Translations under genes and position numbers: made by a program | Notes under the pieces: model-generated | Told to the model about the DNA's origin: nothing | The model's database searches: none | What the model saw: the letters and a program-made list of their open reading frames with translations, nothing else | Source: Alphaproteobacteria bacterium | GTDB lineage: Bacteria; Pseudomonadota; Alphaproteobacteria; Ferrovibrionales; Ferrovibrionaceae | Reading direction: 5' to 3' | Assembly (NCBI GenBank): GCA_017307375.1 | Contig: JAFKFH010000014.1 | Span: forward strand, 1-64,000 | DNA: 64,000 nt | Part shown: positions 1 through 8,960 of the stretch, piece after piece | Position numbering within the stretch: position 1 is the first letter of the stretch | Layout: every line of letters starts with the position of its first letter

Positions 1-591
1 AACCTGCTCGAGGGCGCCACCGAAGGCAATCTGTGCATCAGCGACAGCTGGCCCGGCCAGATGCGCACCGTCTACGGCGACCACCAGCGCTTCGTCGAAA
101 CCTATTTCTCGACCTTCCCCGGCAAGTACTTCACCGGCGACGGCTGCCGCCGCGATGCCGACGGCTATTACTGGATCACCGGCCGCGTCGACGACGTCAT
201 CAACGTCTCGGGCCACCGCATGGGCACCGCCGAGGTCGAAAGCGCCCTCGTCGCCCATCCCAAGGTCGCCGAGGCCGCCGTCGTCGGCTATCCCCACGAC
301 ATCAAGGGACAGGGCATCTACGCCTACGTCACCCTCAAGGCCGGCGTCGAGGCCGCAGACCCCTTGCGCGCCGAACTCGTCGCCCATGTCCGCAAGCTGA
401 TCGGGCCGATCGCAACCCCCGACCTCATCCAGTGGGCCCCAGGCCTGCCCAAGACACGCTCCGGCAAGATCATGCGACGCATCCTCCGAAAAATCGCCGA
501 AAACGAGTTCGCCAGCCTCGGCGATACCTCGACGCTCGCCGATCCCGCCGTCGTCGACGATCTCGTCAACAACCGCATGAACCGCGGATAG
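1..591 (+). CDS. acsA: Acetyl-CoA synthetase, C-terminal part (5' end outside window)
   Basis: The last ~196 residues of an AMP-forming acyl-CoA synthetase, reading open from base 1; the start and adenylation core lie outside the window. Visible are the hinge/A8 region [20 protein letters not shown] and the C-terminal A10 motif [11 protein letters not shown], whose Gly-Lys is the catalytic lysine acetylated by Pat-type enzymes in well-studied Acs proteins. The family makes acetyl-CoA from acetate, ATP and CoA in the cytosol. Length and motif spacing of this C-terminal domain fit Acs. A propionyl-CoA synthetase cannot be fully excluded because the substrate pocket is missing. It converges on the gntR gene downstream. 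Confidence 0.9.
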   Translation, partial: NLLEGATEGNLCISDSWPGQMRTVYGDHQRFVETYFSTFPGKYFTGDGCRRDADGYYWITGRVDDVINVSGHRMGTAEVESALVAHPKVAEAAVVGYPHDIKGQGIYAYVTLKAGVEAADPLRAELVAHVRKLIGPIATPDLIQWAPGLPKTRSGKIMRRILRKIAENEFASLGDTSTLADPAVVDDLVNNRMNRG

Positions 592-597
592 ATGGCT

Positions 598-635
598 GCC
601 GTCCGGGCCCGGGCCGCTGCCTGGACCCGGACGGC
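598..635. terminator. Hairpin between convergent acsA and gntR
   Basis: A perfect 10-bp inverted repeat, GCCGTCCGGG (598-607) and CCCGGACGGC (626-635), with an 18-base loop just after the acsA stop. A smaller dyad, GCCAGG/CCTGGC, follows. No T-tract is present, so intrinsic termination is only inferred from its position between converging genes. Confidence 0.3.
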
Positions 636-672
636 GCCAGGAGGCCCTGGCACAACGCGCCGAGACCGGGGC

Positions 673-1362
673 CTATTCGACCCACGCCCCGGCAAAGCGG
701 CGTTCGGCATTGCGGATATGGCGGCGCATCGCCCGCCGCGCCGCCCCGGGGTTGCGGCCGGTGATGGCGTCAAGAATTTCGCGGTGTTCGTCCTGCGCCT
801 TTTCCCAGATCGGCCCGCTGTGGAAATGCCGCTCCAGGGTCACGTAGAGCGGCCCGACCCGTTGCTCCCACAAGGTCTGCACCATGAGCGCCAGGGCACT
901 GTTGCCGCTGGCCTCGCCGATGCAGACATGAAACCGGCGGTCATGGGCAAGGCCGGTCAGTTCGGCGGACGCTTCGCACGCTTCCATGTCCGCCCAGGCC
1001 TGGGCGATCAGCTCGCATTGCTCGGCCGTCGCATGCCGCGCCGCCAGCGCGGCCGCCTCGGGTTCGACCAGCAGGCGGGCCTGCAACAACTCGAACGGTC
1101 CGACTTCGGTGGCCGAGGCGGCCCGGGCAGGCTGGTCCAGCACGAAGACCCCGGCACCGACACGGATCTCGACCCGCCCCTCGATCTCCATCGCGATCAA
1201 TGCCTCGCGAACCGACGAGCGGCTGACCCGCAACTGCTCCGACAGGGTACGTTCGGGCGGCAGCCGATCGCCCGGGCGATATTCCCCCGCAGCGATCAGG
1301 CCGAGCAACTGATCGGCGATCTGGCGATAGAGACGGCGGCTCTCGACGGCTTGGATCGGCAT
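673..1362 (-). CDS. GntR/FadR-family transcriptional regulator (FCD domain)
   Basis: 229 residues. The N-terminal winged helix-turn-helix is clear: a LYRQIADQLLGLIAAGEY helix, the GDRLPPERTLSEQLRVSRSS recognition region and VREALIAMEIEG. An all-helical FCD ligand domain follows from about residue 95, with the Arg/His-rich metal-ligand pattern (HDRRFH, EHREILDAI). Such regulators sense small carboxylates and usually repress a neighbouring uptake or catabolic operon. It is the last gene of the leftward dctPQM operon (43-bp gap after dctM), so it probably regulates that TRAP transporter. Candidate operators lie upstream of dctP at 4412-4445. Confidence 0.88.
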   Translation of the reverse strand: MPIQAVESRRLYRQIADQLLGLIAAGEYRPGDRLPPERTLSEQLRVSRSSVREALIAMEIEGRVEIRVGAGVFVLDQPARAASATEVGPFELLQARLLVEPEAAALAARHATAEQCELIAQAWADMEACEASAELTGLAHDRRFHVCIGEASGNSALALMVQTLWEQRVGPLYVTLERHFHSGPIWEKAQDEHREILDAITGRNPGAARRAMRRHIRNAERRFAGAWVE

Positions 1363-1405
1363 GATGGCGTTCCGGGTAGCCGAGTGCTGCCTGTCCCGTC
1401 AATCC

Positions 1406-2680
1406 CTAGCGATACCAGAGCTTGGGAAGATAGAGCACCATCTCGGGCCAGTAGGTCACCAACCCAAGCGTGACCAGCAGCGGGACCATGAACGGCAGGA
1501 CCGCCTTGCTCGCCTGCTGGAACGAGATGCCGGCGATGCGGCCGAGAATCATGGTGACGATGCCGACCGGCGGGGTCAGCAGCCCGATCATCAGGTTTAT
1601 CACCATGATCATCCCGAAATGCACGGGATCGACACCGATGCGCTCGATCAGCGGCATCAGCACGGGCGTCAGGATCAGGATCAGCGGCACCGGTTCCAGC
1701 GCCAGGCCGAGCAGCAGCAGCACGACGTTGAGCAGCAGCAGAATGACCCAGCGTTGCTGCGACACCGCGTAGACCATGTCGGCGATCTGGTCGGAAATAC
1801 GGGTCGTGGTGATCAGCCAGCCGAAGATCTCCGATCCCGCGAGGATCAGGAGAATGACGGCCGACACCTCGACGGTCTCGATCGAGACCTTGACGAAAGC
1901 CTTCAGGCTGAGGCTGCGGTAGACCACGACGCCGAGGAACAGCGCATAGGCGCAGGCCGCCACCGCCCCTTCCGTCGGGGTGAAGGCACCGACGCGCATG
2001 CCGCCGATCAACAGCACCGGCAGCATCAGCGGCAGGAAGGCGCGGCGGAAGGCCCGCAGCATGTTGAGCGGGGAAAACGCGGCGTCGCGCGGCAGGTTGT
2101 AGATGCGGGCATAGGCGGAGACCATCACCATCAGCGACGCCGCCAGGATCAGGCCGGGAATTATCCCGGCGGCGAACAGCTGGCCGATCGACGCATTGGC
2201 GGTGACGCCGTAGATGACCAGCGGCAGCGACGGCGGCAGGATCGGCCCCAGCAGCGACGAGGCGGCGGAGACGCCGACCGCGAATTCGGGGCTGTAGCCA
2301 TGCTCCTTCATCGCCTTGATCTCGATCATGCCGAGGCCCGCCGCATCGGCCACCGCCGTGCCCGACATGCCGGCGAAGATCACCGAACCGACGATGTTGA
2401 CCTGACCGAGCCCGCCGCGCATCCAGCCGACGATCGCCACGGCGAAGGTATAGAGCCGTTCGGTTATGCCCGCCGAATTCATCAGCGAGCCAGCCATGAC
2501 GAAGAACGGAATCGCCAGCAGCGGGAAGCTGTCGATGCCCGAGACCATGCGGTGCATCACCGCCACCCAGGGCATCGTGCCCTGATCGAGAACGAACAGG
2601 AAGGACGAACCGGCGAGTGTCAGGGCGATCGGCAGGCCGATCGCCATCAGCACGACAAAGGACAGCGTCAGGACGGCCAT
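1406..2680 (-). CDS. dctM: TRAP transporter large permease (DctM)
   Basis: 424 residues, very hydrophobic throughout, about 12 membrane segments: the DctM size and pattern. Typical motifs are PFFVMAGSLMNSAGI near the N-terminus, SAASSLLGPILPPSLPLVIYG and TPTEGAVAACAYA in the middle and LTPPVGIVTMI near the end. It forms the ion-coupled channel subunit of a tripartite ATP-independent periplasmic transporter. The ATG has GAGG ten bases upstream and lies 12 bases after the dctQ stop, so the membrane subunits are probably co-translated. Confidence 0.93.
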   Translation of the reverse strand: MAVLTLSFVVLMAIGLPIALTLAGSSFLFVLDQGTMPWVAVMHRMVSGIDSFPLLAIPFFVMAGSLMNSAGITERLYTFAVAIVGWMRGGLGQVNIVGSVIFAGMSGTAVADAAGLGMIEIKAMKEHGYSPEFAVGVSAASSLLGPILPPSLPLVIYGVTANASIGQLFAAGIIPGLILAASLMVMVSAYARIYNLPRDAAFSPLNMLRAFRRAFLPLMLPVLLIGGMRVGAFTPTEGAVAACAYALFLGVVVYRSLSLKAFVKVSIETVEVSAVILLILAGSEIFGWLITTTRISDQIADMVYAVSQQRWVILLLLNVVLLLLGLALEPVPLILILTPVLMPLIERIGVDPVHFGMIMVINLMIGLLTPPVGIVTMILGRIAGISFQQASKAVLPFMVPLLVTLGLVTYWPEMVLYLPKLWYR

Positions 2681-2692
2681 GCGTGGGCTTCC

Positions 2693-3262
2693 TCAGGTCA
2701 GCGCGTTGGGTTCGCCGGTCACCAGGGCATTCGGGGCGCCCCGCCAATGTCGCCAGCCCAGCTGGGCCGAGCGGATGGTCAGGACGGCGCAGCCGGCGGT
2801 GCAGGCGCCGAACACCCAGCTGAGCGACGTGTTTTCCCAGTAGATCATGTGCTGGAAGCGGACCAGTTCAGTCACGCGCCACCCCAGAACGGTCAGCAGG
2901 CCGAACATCGCCGTCCGGATCAGATCGACGACGGTGGCCATCGCGCGCGACATCCAGCGCGGCATGAACTGGTAGAAGAACTCGATATGGATGTGCGAGT
3001 TGCGCCGCACGCCGATCGCCGAGCCGACAAAGGCCAGCACCATCAGCAGGTAGATCGCGATCTCCTCGGTCCACGCCTGGCTGTCATTGAGGACGTAGCG
3101 GGTAAAGAACTGGACGAAGACGACGATGGCGACGCCCCAGAGGATAAGAAGCGATACCCAATCCTCCGGGGCAACGTCGCGCCACCGGAACTCCCCGACA
3201 TCCTCGACGAACCCGGCCTGGTCCGCGAAGCGATCGCGCATCGCCGTGGTGGGCTGATCCAT
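2693..3262 (-). CDS. dctQ: TRAP transporter small permease (DctQ)
   Basis: 189 residues with four predicted membrane segments (roughly 37-57, 75-95, 110-130, 150-170) and a longer hydrophilic N-terminus than usual. DctQ-family features include YVLNDSQAWTEEIAIYLLM and the IGVRRNSHIHIEFF stretch. It is the small membrane subunit pairing with DctM. An AGGA lies nine bases before the ATG. It sits between dctP and dctM on the same strand; the 89-bp gap to dctP carries a strong hairpin. Confidence 0.92.
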   Translation of the reverse strand: MDQPTTAMRDRFADQAGFVEDVGEFRWRDVAPEDWVSLLILWGVAIVVFVQFFTRYVLNDSQAWTEEIAIYLLMVLAFVGSAIGVRRNSHIHIEFFYQFMPRWMSRAMATVVDLIRTAMFGLLTVLGWRVTELVRFQHMIYWENTSLSWVFGACTAGCAVLTIRSAQLGWRHWRGAPNALVTGEPNALT

Positions 3263-3290
3263 GGCTGCTCTTCCTGGCTATCGGCCGATC

Positions 3291-3316
3291 GTCGTCCCGG
3301 CACAGGCCGGGACGAC
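3291..3316. repeat. Perfect hairpin in the dctP-dctQ intercistronic gap
   Basis: GTCGTCCCGGC (3291-3301), a four-base loop ACAG, and GCCGGGACGAC (3306-3316): an 11-bp stem without mismatch. There is no T-tract. Its place between the binding-protein gene and the membrane genes suggests mRNA stabilisation or partial attenuation, so that dctP outpaces dctQM; it may equally be a copy of a dispersed REP-like element. Confidence 0.6.
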
Positions 3317-3351
3317 ATATCGGTCCGTTGCTCGTGGGTCCGTCGCGGCGG

Positions 3352-4326
3352 CTACTTCAAGGCCTGCAGGCGATCGTACTGCTCGCGGGTCCAGCCGGCG
3401 CCTGCCGACGCGTCGTTGTGCAACGGCCTGGCCGCCTCGATGAAGGCGACGACATCGGGCTTGACCACGGTCTTGCCAAGCGCGGTGAATTCCTCCGGCG
3501 CCTTCAATTCGGCCTCGCGGATCTGGGCCGAGGCACGGGCGGCCGAAGCCGACAATTCCTCCTCGAAGATCTTGCGTTCGTCCGGCGTCAGCCGGTTCCA
3601 CAGCGGCCCTCCGATCACGGTCATCAGGCTTTCCATGATGTGGCCGGTGAGGTTGATGTGGCTCTGCACCTCGTAGAATTTCTTGGCCTTGATCGTCGGC
3701 AGCGGATTTTCCTGGCCGTCGACGGTGCCGTTCTGCAACGCCAGATAGACCTCGGCGAAGGCGATCGGCGTCGCATTGGCGCCGACGGCCTTGGTGAACA
3801 TGATGAACAGCGGGGCCGGCGGGACGCGCAGCTTCATGCCCTTCATGTCGGCAGGAACGTTGATTGCCTTGTTCGCCGTGGTATGGCGGGCACCGTAGTA
3901 GGTGATGCCGACGATCTTGTTGCCGGTCACCTTGGCGTAACCGTCCCAGAATTCCCGCAGCAGGTCGGACTTGGCGTAGGCCTGCCAGTGCGCGTAGTCG
4001 CGAAAGATGAACGGGGCGTTGGAAATCGCCAAAGGCTTGTAGGAATTTCCGGCGAAGGCGGCCCCGGTGTAGATCATGTCGACGGTGCCGAGCGGCAATG
4101 CCTGGTTGATCTGGTTTTCGTTGCCGAGCGACGAGGCCGGGAAAACCTCGACGACGTACTTGCCGTTCGTCCGCTTCTTGATCTCGTCGGCCGCCTTCAC
4201 CGTCTCGGTGTGATAGGGCTCGCTGGTTTCGTAGACATGCGCGAATTTCAGCTTGGTCTGTGCCGAAGCGCCAAAGGCTGAAATGCCGGCCGCGGCAAGC
4301 GCAGCCAGGAAAATACCGGCCTTCAT
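3352..4326 (-). CDS. dctP: TRAP transporter substrate-binding protein (DctP)
   Basis: 324 residues from the chosen ATG, which has a strong GGGAGGGG site just upstream and opens directly into a Sec signal peptide (MKAGIFLAALAAAGISAFG, cleavage after ASA-Q). An ATG 51 bases further upstream lacks a good site and would bury the signal. The mature part is DctP-like: KLKFAHVYETSEPYH at the start, GMKLRVPPAPLFIMF with the arginine expected to clamp the substrate carboxylate, and FAEVYLALQNGTVDGQENP. It binds an organic acid in the periplasm and delivers it to DctQM. The substrate cannot be read from sequence. Confidence 0.93.
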   Translation of the reverse strand: MKAGIFLAALAAAGISAFGASAQTKLKFAHVYETSEPYHTETVKAADEIKKRTNGKYVVEVFPASSLGNENQINQALPLGTVDMIYTGAAFAGNSYKPLAISNAPFIFRDYAHWQAYAKSDLLREFWDGYAKVTGNKIVGITYYGARHTTANKAINVPADMKGMKLRVPPAPLFIMFTKAVGANATPIAFAEVYLALQNGTVDGQENPLPTIKAKKFYEVQSHINLTGHIMESLMTVIGGPLWNRLTPDERKIFEEELSASAARASAQIREAELKAPEEFTALGKTVVKPDVVAFIEAARPLHNDASAGAGWTREQYDRLQALK

Positions 4327-4411
4327 GGTCCCCTCCCATTTCACGCCGGCATTCGAACGGCCGGCTTTGTCCGTCATGGACTTCTGCGCCCGGCCAACGG
4401 AATCGGTCCAG

Positions 4412-4445
4412 TGGCCTGACCAATTCAGTTATATGATGTCAGACA
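4412..4445. promoter_or_regulatory. Candidate FadR/GntR operator pair upstream of dctP
   Basis: Two dyads lie 86-120 bases before the dctP start. TGGCCTGACCA (4412-4422) differs by one base from the FadR-type consensus TGGTCNGACCA. TGTCAGACA (4437-4445) is a perfect dyad with the same GTC-N-GAC core. They are the natural candidates for the operon's own FCD regulator. No DNA-binding data are available; the link is inference. Confidence 0.45.
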
Positions 4446-4464
4446 GGGTGCGTCAATCCGACCG

Positions 4465-6297
4465 TCAGAGCATGGCCATACGCCGGTACGCGGCCTCGAC
4501 GACGCGCGCGAAGCCCCGATCGTCGCATAGCGGCGAAGCGGCCATGGTCGGCCGCAAGGTGCGACGCAACTCGGCGCGGGCGGCGGCATCCGCGGCCAAC
4601 GCGACCGCACGCGCGACGAACTGGGCGGTATCCGAAACCGCAAAATCGTTGAGCCCGACGGCGGCGAGGAGGCCAGCCCCCATGCGCGTGATGGTCCGCC
4701 CCCCCTGCAGGCTGACCACCGGCACCCCCATCCACAACGCCTCGCAGGTCGTGGTGACGCCGTGATAGGGGAACGGGTCTAGCGCCAGATCGACTTCGCC
4801 ATAGGCCTCCAGATGCGCCGCGGCCTCACCCGCCCAGCCGCGCAGATCCAGCCGGTCGGCGGCGATGCCGGCGGCGGCGAAGCCGACCTCCAGGCGGTCG
4901 CGGGTTCCGGGCTCGTCGAGCCCGGCTCCTTTCAGCAGCAGTCTCGCCCGCGGCACCGCCCGCAGCGCCGCCGCCCACAGTTCGATCGTCGCCCGGCCAA
5001 TCTTTGCCGGATTGTTGAACGACCCGAAGGTGATCGCCTCGCCCCGCCGATCGGCCACCGCCGGGGCATCGGCCGGCGGGTGCCAGACATGGGCAGGCCG
5101 GGGCAGCCGCCAGAGACCTTCGGCAAAAAACGCCTCCGCCCCCGGGGGCGCCGCCCACGGGTCGGTCAGCCGCCAGTCGATCTGGCCGAGGCCGGTGGTC
5201 GCGTTGAAGCCGAGCCAGGACAGTTGGATCGGGGCCGGGCCGAAGGCGAGCACGCCGAGGCGGTTGCCGCCGGAATGGCCGGCCAGATCGACCAGCACAT
5301 CGATTTCGTCGTCGCGGATCCGGGCGGCGCATTCCGCATCCGAAAGGCCGTCGCTATGCCGCCAGTGGTCGGTCAGCGACCGCAGACGGGCGCTCGTCTC
5401 GTCGGGATGCGGCAGTTCGGCATAGGCGTAGATCGACACTGCGTCCCGATCATGGGCGGCGAGCAGCGGTTCGACGAATGCCGCGACGCTGTGCCGGCGG
5501 AAATCGGGCGAGACGTAGCCGACACGGAGCCGGCGCCGGCACCGTCGACGCGGCCTCGAGTCCGGAAGCGGATGCCGCCCGGCCCAGCCCACCGCCGCCG
5601 CATGAAACTCTGCCTCGGTTTCGACCGCCGCATGGATGGCGAACAGCCGGTTGCTCCAGCCCGGACCGAGATCGGGCACCAGCCGCAGCAAACGATCGAA
5701 CCAGGGCAGGCCTGCCGCCGGATTCGCCGCCGCGATCGACAGATTGGCGAGATCGCCCAGCGCGCCGGCATGGCCGGGCGCCAGGACCAGGGCAGCGGCC
5801 AGCTCGCGTCGTGCCAGGCCAAGCAGGCCAGCCGACAAGGCAAGGTCGCCGAGATTGTAGCGAGTCGGCGCATGCCCCGGCACCAGCCGCACAAGCCGCG
5901 CTCCCCAGCGCAATGCCGACTGCCGCGCCGACCGGCCGGCCAGGCCGCCGACGAGACCGAACAGTGCGGGTGGCGAGGCCGGGTCGAAAACCACCGCGGC
6001 GGACCAGGCCGCGACCGCCGCCGGATCGCCGAGGGCGGCCAGGGCCTCGGCCAGTGACAGTTGCGTTTCCGGTCCCGGCGACAGGATCCAGGCGGTGCGC
6101 CGCGCCGCCAGCGCACCCCGCCATTGCCCGGCCGCGGCCAGGATCTGGCCGATATTCCCGTATGCCGTCGACAGGGCCGGGTCGCAGAGTGTGGCGGCGG
6201 CAAAGGCCTCGAGGGCCGGGCCAAGCTCGCCGGCTGCGGCCAGGCGATTGCCCCGGGCCAGCAACCCGGCCGCCTTGTCATCGTCGATCTGCGTCAC
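4465..6297 (-). CDS. TPR-containing GT41-type glycosyltransferase (SPINDLY-like)
   Basis: 610 residues. The first ~240 form degenerate tetratricopeptide repeats (GNIGQILAAAGQWRGAL, NLGDLALSAGLLGLARREL). From about residue 258 the GT41 catalytic half begins: VGYVSPDFRRHSVAAFVEPL, then DVLVDLAGHSGGNRLGV, QLSWLGFNATTGLGQIDW, ITFGSFNNPAKI and PFPYHGVTTTCEALWMGVPV. These are the hallmarks of bacterial O-GlcNAc-transferase/SPINDLY homologues, which transfer a nucleotide-sugar moiety to Ser/Thr of proteins in the cytosol. It diverges from the secB-like/gmd/fcl operon 132 bases away, which suggests glycosylation of a surface or flagellar protein. Donor and target are unknown. Confidence 0.85.
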   Translation of the reverse strand: MTQIDDDKAAGLLARGNRLAAAGELGPALEAFAAATLCDPALSTAYGNIGQILAAAGQWRGALAARRTAWILSPGPETQLSLAEALAALGDPAAVAAWSAAVVFDPASPPALFGLVGGLAGRSARQSALRWGARLVRLVPGHAPTRYNLGDLALSAGLLGLARRELAAALVLAPGHAGALGDLANLSIAAANPAAGLPWFDRLLRLVPDLGPGWSNRLFAIHAAVETEAEFHAAAVGWAGRHPLPDSRPRRRCRRRLRVGYVSPDFRRHSVAAFVEPLLAAHDRDAVSIYAYAELPHPDETSARLRSLTDHWRHSDGLSDAECAARIRDDEIDVLVDLAGHSGGNRLGVLAFGPAPIQLSWLGFNATTGLGQIDWRLTDPWAAPPGAEAFFAEGLWRLPRPAHVWHPPADAPAVADRRGEAITFGSFNNPAKIGRATIELWAAALRAVPRARLLLKGAGLDEPGTRDRLEVGFAAAGIAADRLDLRGWAGEAAAHLEAYGEVDLALDPFPYHGVTTTCEALWMGVPVVSLQGGRTITRMGAGLLAAVGLNDFAVSDTAQFVARAVALAADAAARAELRRTLRPTMAASPLCDDRGFARVVEAAYRRMAML

Positions 6298-6341
6298 CCA
6301 GCCATTTCGCTGGGGGCCGGACCGGGCGTCAAGCCTGCCGG

Positions 6342-6370
6342 TTGACCGCGCCGGGGCGGCGGTCTATCGA
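6342..6370 (+). promoter_or_regulatory. Candidate sigma-70-type promoter for the glycosylation operon
   Basis: TTGACC (6342-6347), a 17-base spacer and TATCGA (6365-6370), about 60 bases before the secB-like start. Spacing is ideal and the -35 has one mismatch to TTGACA; the -10 is moderate. Confidence 0.45.
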
Positions 6371-6429
6371 AGCGAGGCCAGGGCGGGGCAAATCCCGGCT
6401 TCCGCACCTGCAACCGGAGAAATGCAACC

Positions 6430-6933
6430 TTGTCCGCCAGCGATACCCCCTCGTCGTCGATTTTCGATTTCCTGCAGGAACCGCTCGCCCCCGCCGCACC
6501 GGCGAGCCAGCCGGGCAAGCTCGTCTCGATGCGGGCGCAATATGTCGTGGACCTGAGTTTCTCGTTCCATCAACCGTTCTTCGACCGCCGCCAGCAGATG
6601 GCGACGCGGATGGGGGTCCATGTCGATGCCTCGAGCCACGCCGCCGACATGCACGAGGTGCGGCTGTCGTTGAAGCTGGAGGGGCATGTCGGCGATACGC
6701 AGATCTTCGAAGCCGAACTGGTCTACGGCGGTCTGACCTGGAGCGAGGGCAGCTTCACCGACGATCAGTTGGGGATCGCCCTGCATGTCGACGCGGCCAA
6801 CCTGCTCTACCCGATGGCCCGGCAGGTCCTGCTCGACCAGATGAATTGTTGCGGCTGCGCCGTCGCCCTGCCGACACCGGACTTCACCGTCCTCTACGAC
6901 CGGCATCTCGCCAGCAAAGCGTCGTCGCATTGA
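6430..6933 (+). CDS. Divergent SecB-like protein
   Basis: 167 residues from a TTG start; the nearby ATG at 6422 is out of frame, and a GGAGA site lies nine bases upstream of the TTG. The body matches the SecB fold by pattern: [10 protein letters not shown] near the start, [28 protein letters not shown] in the middle and [14 protein letters not shown] followed by [13 protein letters not shown] at the end, equivalent to SecB's FPFAR...PxDFxxLY. SecB keeps preproteins unfolded for SecA. The ~30-residue N-terminal extension and the Cys-Cys-x-Cys (NCCGCA) are not typical. Sitting first in a gmd-fcl-glycosyltransferase operon, it may serve a particular glycoprotein client. Confidence 0.7.
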   Translation: MSASDTPSSSIFDFLQEPLAPAAPASQPGKLVSMRAQYVVDLSFSFHQPFFDRRQQMATRMGVHVDASSHAADMHEVRLSLKLEGHVGDTQIFEAELVYGGLTWSEGSFTDDQLGIALHVDAANLLYPMARQVLLDQMNCCGCAVALPTPDFTVLYDRHLASKASSH

Positions 6934-6943
6934 GGTGCGCGCC

Positions 6944-8014
6944 ATGACGCAGAAGACCGCGTTGATCACCGGCATCACCGGCCAGGACGGCGCCTATCTC
7001 GCCGAGTTGCTGCTGGCCAAGGGCTATGTCGTCCACGGCGTCAAGCGCCGCTCGTCCTCCTTCAATACCGGACGCATCGACCATCTCTACCAGGATCCCC
7101 ACCAGCGGGATGTCCGCCTGCATCTTCATTACGGCGACCTGACCGACGCCACCAACCTGATCCGCCTGGTTCAGGAGACCCAGCCCGACGAAATCTACAA
7201 CCTGGCAGCGCAGAGCCATGTCCAGGTCTCGTTCGAGACGCCGGAATACACGGCAAATGCCGACGGCATCGGCACGCTGCGCCTGCTCGAAGCCATCCGC
7301 ATCCTGAAGCTCGACGACCGCGTCCGCTTCTACCAGGCCTCGACCTCGGAACTCTATGGCCGGGTCCAGGAAACGCCGCAACGCGAGACGACACCCTTCT
7401 ATCCGCGCTCGCCCTACGCCGCCGCCAAGCTCTATGCCTACTGGATCACGGTGAACTATCGCGAGGCCTATGGCCTGCACGCCTCGAACGGTATCCTGTT
7501 CAACCACGAAAGCCCGCTGCGCGGCGAGACCTTCGTCACCCGCAAGATCACCCGGGCGGTCGCGGCCATCGAACTGGGGCTGCAGGATCGCCTGTATCTC
7601 GGCAACCTCGATGCCAAGCGCGACTGGGGCCATGCCCGCGACTATGTCGAGGGCATGTGGCGGATGCTGCAGCAACCGGAACCCGACGACTACGTGCTGG
7701 CCACCGGCGAGACCCGCAGCGTGCGCGAATTCGTCGAAGCCGCTTTCGCCGAGACCGGCCGCCGGATCCTGTGGGAGGGCTCGGGCGTGGACGAAACCGG
7801 CCGCGACGCCGCGACCGGCAAGGTGCTGGTCGAGATCGATCCGCGCTATTTCCGCCCGACGGAAGTCGACCTGCTGCTGGGCGACGCCAGCAAGGCGCGC
7901 GACAAGCTCGGCTGGGTGCCGACGACGTCGTTCGCCCAGATGGTGACCGACATGGTCCGCGCCGACATGGTCGCGGTGCGGGACGAGGCGCAGCGGAACG
8001 ACCGCCATGGCTGA
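6944..8014 (+). CDS. gmd: GDP-mannose 4,6-dehydratase
   Basis: 356 residues from ATG 6944, which has GAGGTG about seven bases upstream; a GTG nine bases earlier is possible. The short-chain dehydrogenase fold is clear: the NADP-binding loop [50 protein letters not shown], the catalytic SPYAAAK (Tyr-x3-Lys) and [20 protein letters not shown]. It converts GDP-mannose to GDP-4-keto-6-deoxymannose, the first step to GDP-fucose, GDP-rhamnose or GDP-perosamine. It overlaps fcl by eight bases, so GDP-L-fucose is the likely product here. Confidence 0.97.
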   Translation: MTQKTALITGITGQDGAYLAELLLAKGYVVHGVKRRSSSFNTGRIDHLYQDPHQRDVRLHLHYGDLTDATNLIRLVQETQPDEIYNLAAQSHVQVSFETPEYTANADGIGTLRLLEAIRILKLDDRVRFYQASTSELYGRVQETPQRETTPFYPRSPYAAAKLYAYWITVNYREAYGLHASNGILFNHESPLRGETFVTRKITRAVAAIELGLQDRLYLGNLDAKRDWGHARDYVEGMWRMLQQPEPDDYVLATGETRSVREFVEAAFAETGRRILWEGSGVDETGRDAATGKVLVEIDPRYFRPTEVDLLLGDASKARDKLGWVPTTSFAQMVTDMVRADMVAVRDEAQRNDRHG

Positions 8015-8960
8015 ACCGGCCTTCGCGATCGCCGGCAAGACGATCTGGGTGGCCGGCCATCGCGGCATGGTCGGTCAGGCGCTGGTGCGGCGGCTGAGCC
8101 GCGAGGCCTGCCGGATCGTCACCGTCGAGCGGGCCGAGGCCGATCTGCGCGACGCGGCGGCCGTCGCCCGCTTCCTCGGCAAGGCCCGACCCGATGCCGT
8201 GCTGGTCGCGGCGGCCCGGGTCGGCGGCATCCTGGCAAACGACGTCCGGCCCGCCGAATTCCTCTACGACAATCTGGCCATCGAGACTGCGATCATCCAC
8301 GGCGCGCATCTGGCGCGCGTGCGCAAGCTGCTGTTCCTCGGCTCTTCCTGCATCTATCCGCGCGATGCCGAACAGCCGATGACGGAAGCAGCCCTGCTGA
8401 CCGGCCCGCTGGAGCCGACCAACCAGTGGTATGCGATCGCCAAGATCGCCGGCATCAAGCTCTGCGACGCCTATCGCCGCCAGTACGGCAGCGACTTCAT
8501 CTCGGCGATGCCCACGAACCTCTACGGTCCCGGCGACAACTACGACCTGGCGGCCAGTCACGTCGTACCGGCGCTGATGCGCAAGATGCACGAGGCGAAG
8601 CTCGCCGGCGCGGCGTCCGTGCCGATCTGGGGATCGGGCCGGCCCCGGCGCGAATTCCTGCATGTCGACGACCTGGCCGATGCCTGCCTGCATCTGCTGC
8701 AGCATTATTCCGCCGAAGGGCATGTCAATGTCGGCACCGGCGAGGATGTGACCATCACCGAAGTGGCCGAGACCATCCGCGCGGTCACGGGGTTTGCCGG
8801 CGACTTCGTCTACGATGCGACGAAACCCGACGGGACCCCGCGCAAGCTGCTCGACGTCGGCCGGCTGCACGGCCTGGGCTGGCGTCATCGCATCGGGCTG
8901 CGCGACGGCCTGGCCGATGCCTATCGCTGGTTCGTCGAGCATCCCGATCATCGTCGATGA
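8007..8960 (+). CDS. fcl: GDP-L-fucose synthase
   Basis: 317 residues. Rossmann loop [25 protein letters not shown], the GSSCIYP catalytic serine region, and the Tyr-x3-Lys pair in [15 protein letters not shown]; further on come [13 protein letters not shown] and [18 protein letters not shown]. All match the WcaG/Fcl epimerase-reductase that turns GDP-4-keto-6-deoxymannose into GDP-L-fucose with NADPH. Its start overlaps gmd and its TGA overlaps the next ATG. It presumably supplies the sugar donor for the glycosyltransferases of this operon. Confidence 0.96.
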   Translation: MAEPAFAIAGKTIWVAGHRGMVGQALVRRLSREACRIVTVERAEADLRDAAAVARFLGKARPDAVLVAAARVGGILANDVRPAEFLYDNLAIETAIIHGAHLARVRKLLFLGSSCIYPRDAEQPMTEAALLTGPLEPTNQWYAIAKIAGIKLCDAYRRQYGSDFISAMPTNLYGPGDNYDLAASHVVPALMRKMHEAKLAGAASVPIWGSGRPRREFLHVDDLADACLHLLQHYSAEGHVNVGTGEDVTITEVAETIRAVTGFAGDFVYDATKPDGTPRKLLDVGRLHGLGWRHRIGLRDGLADAYRWFVEHPDHRR

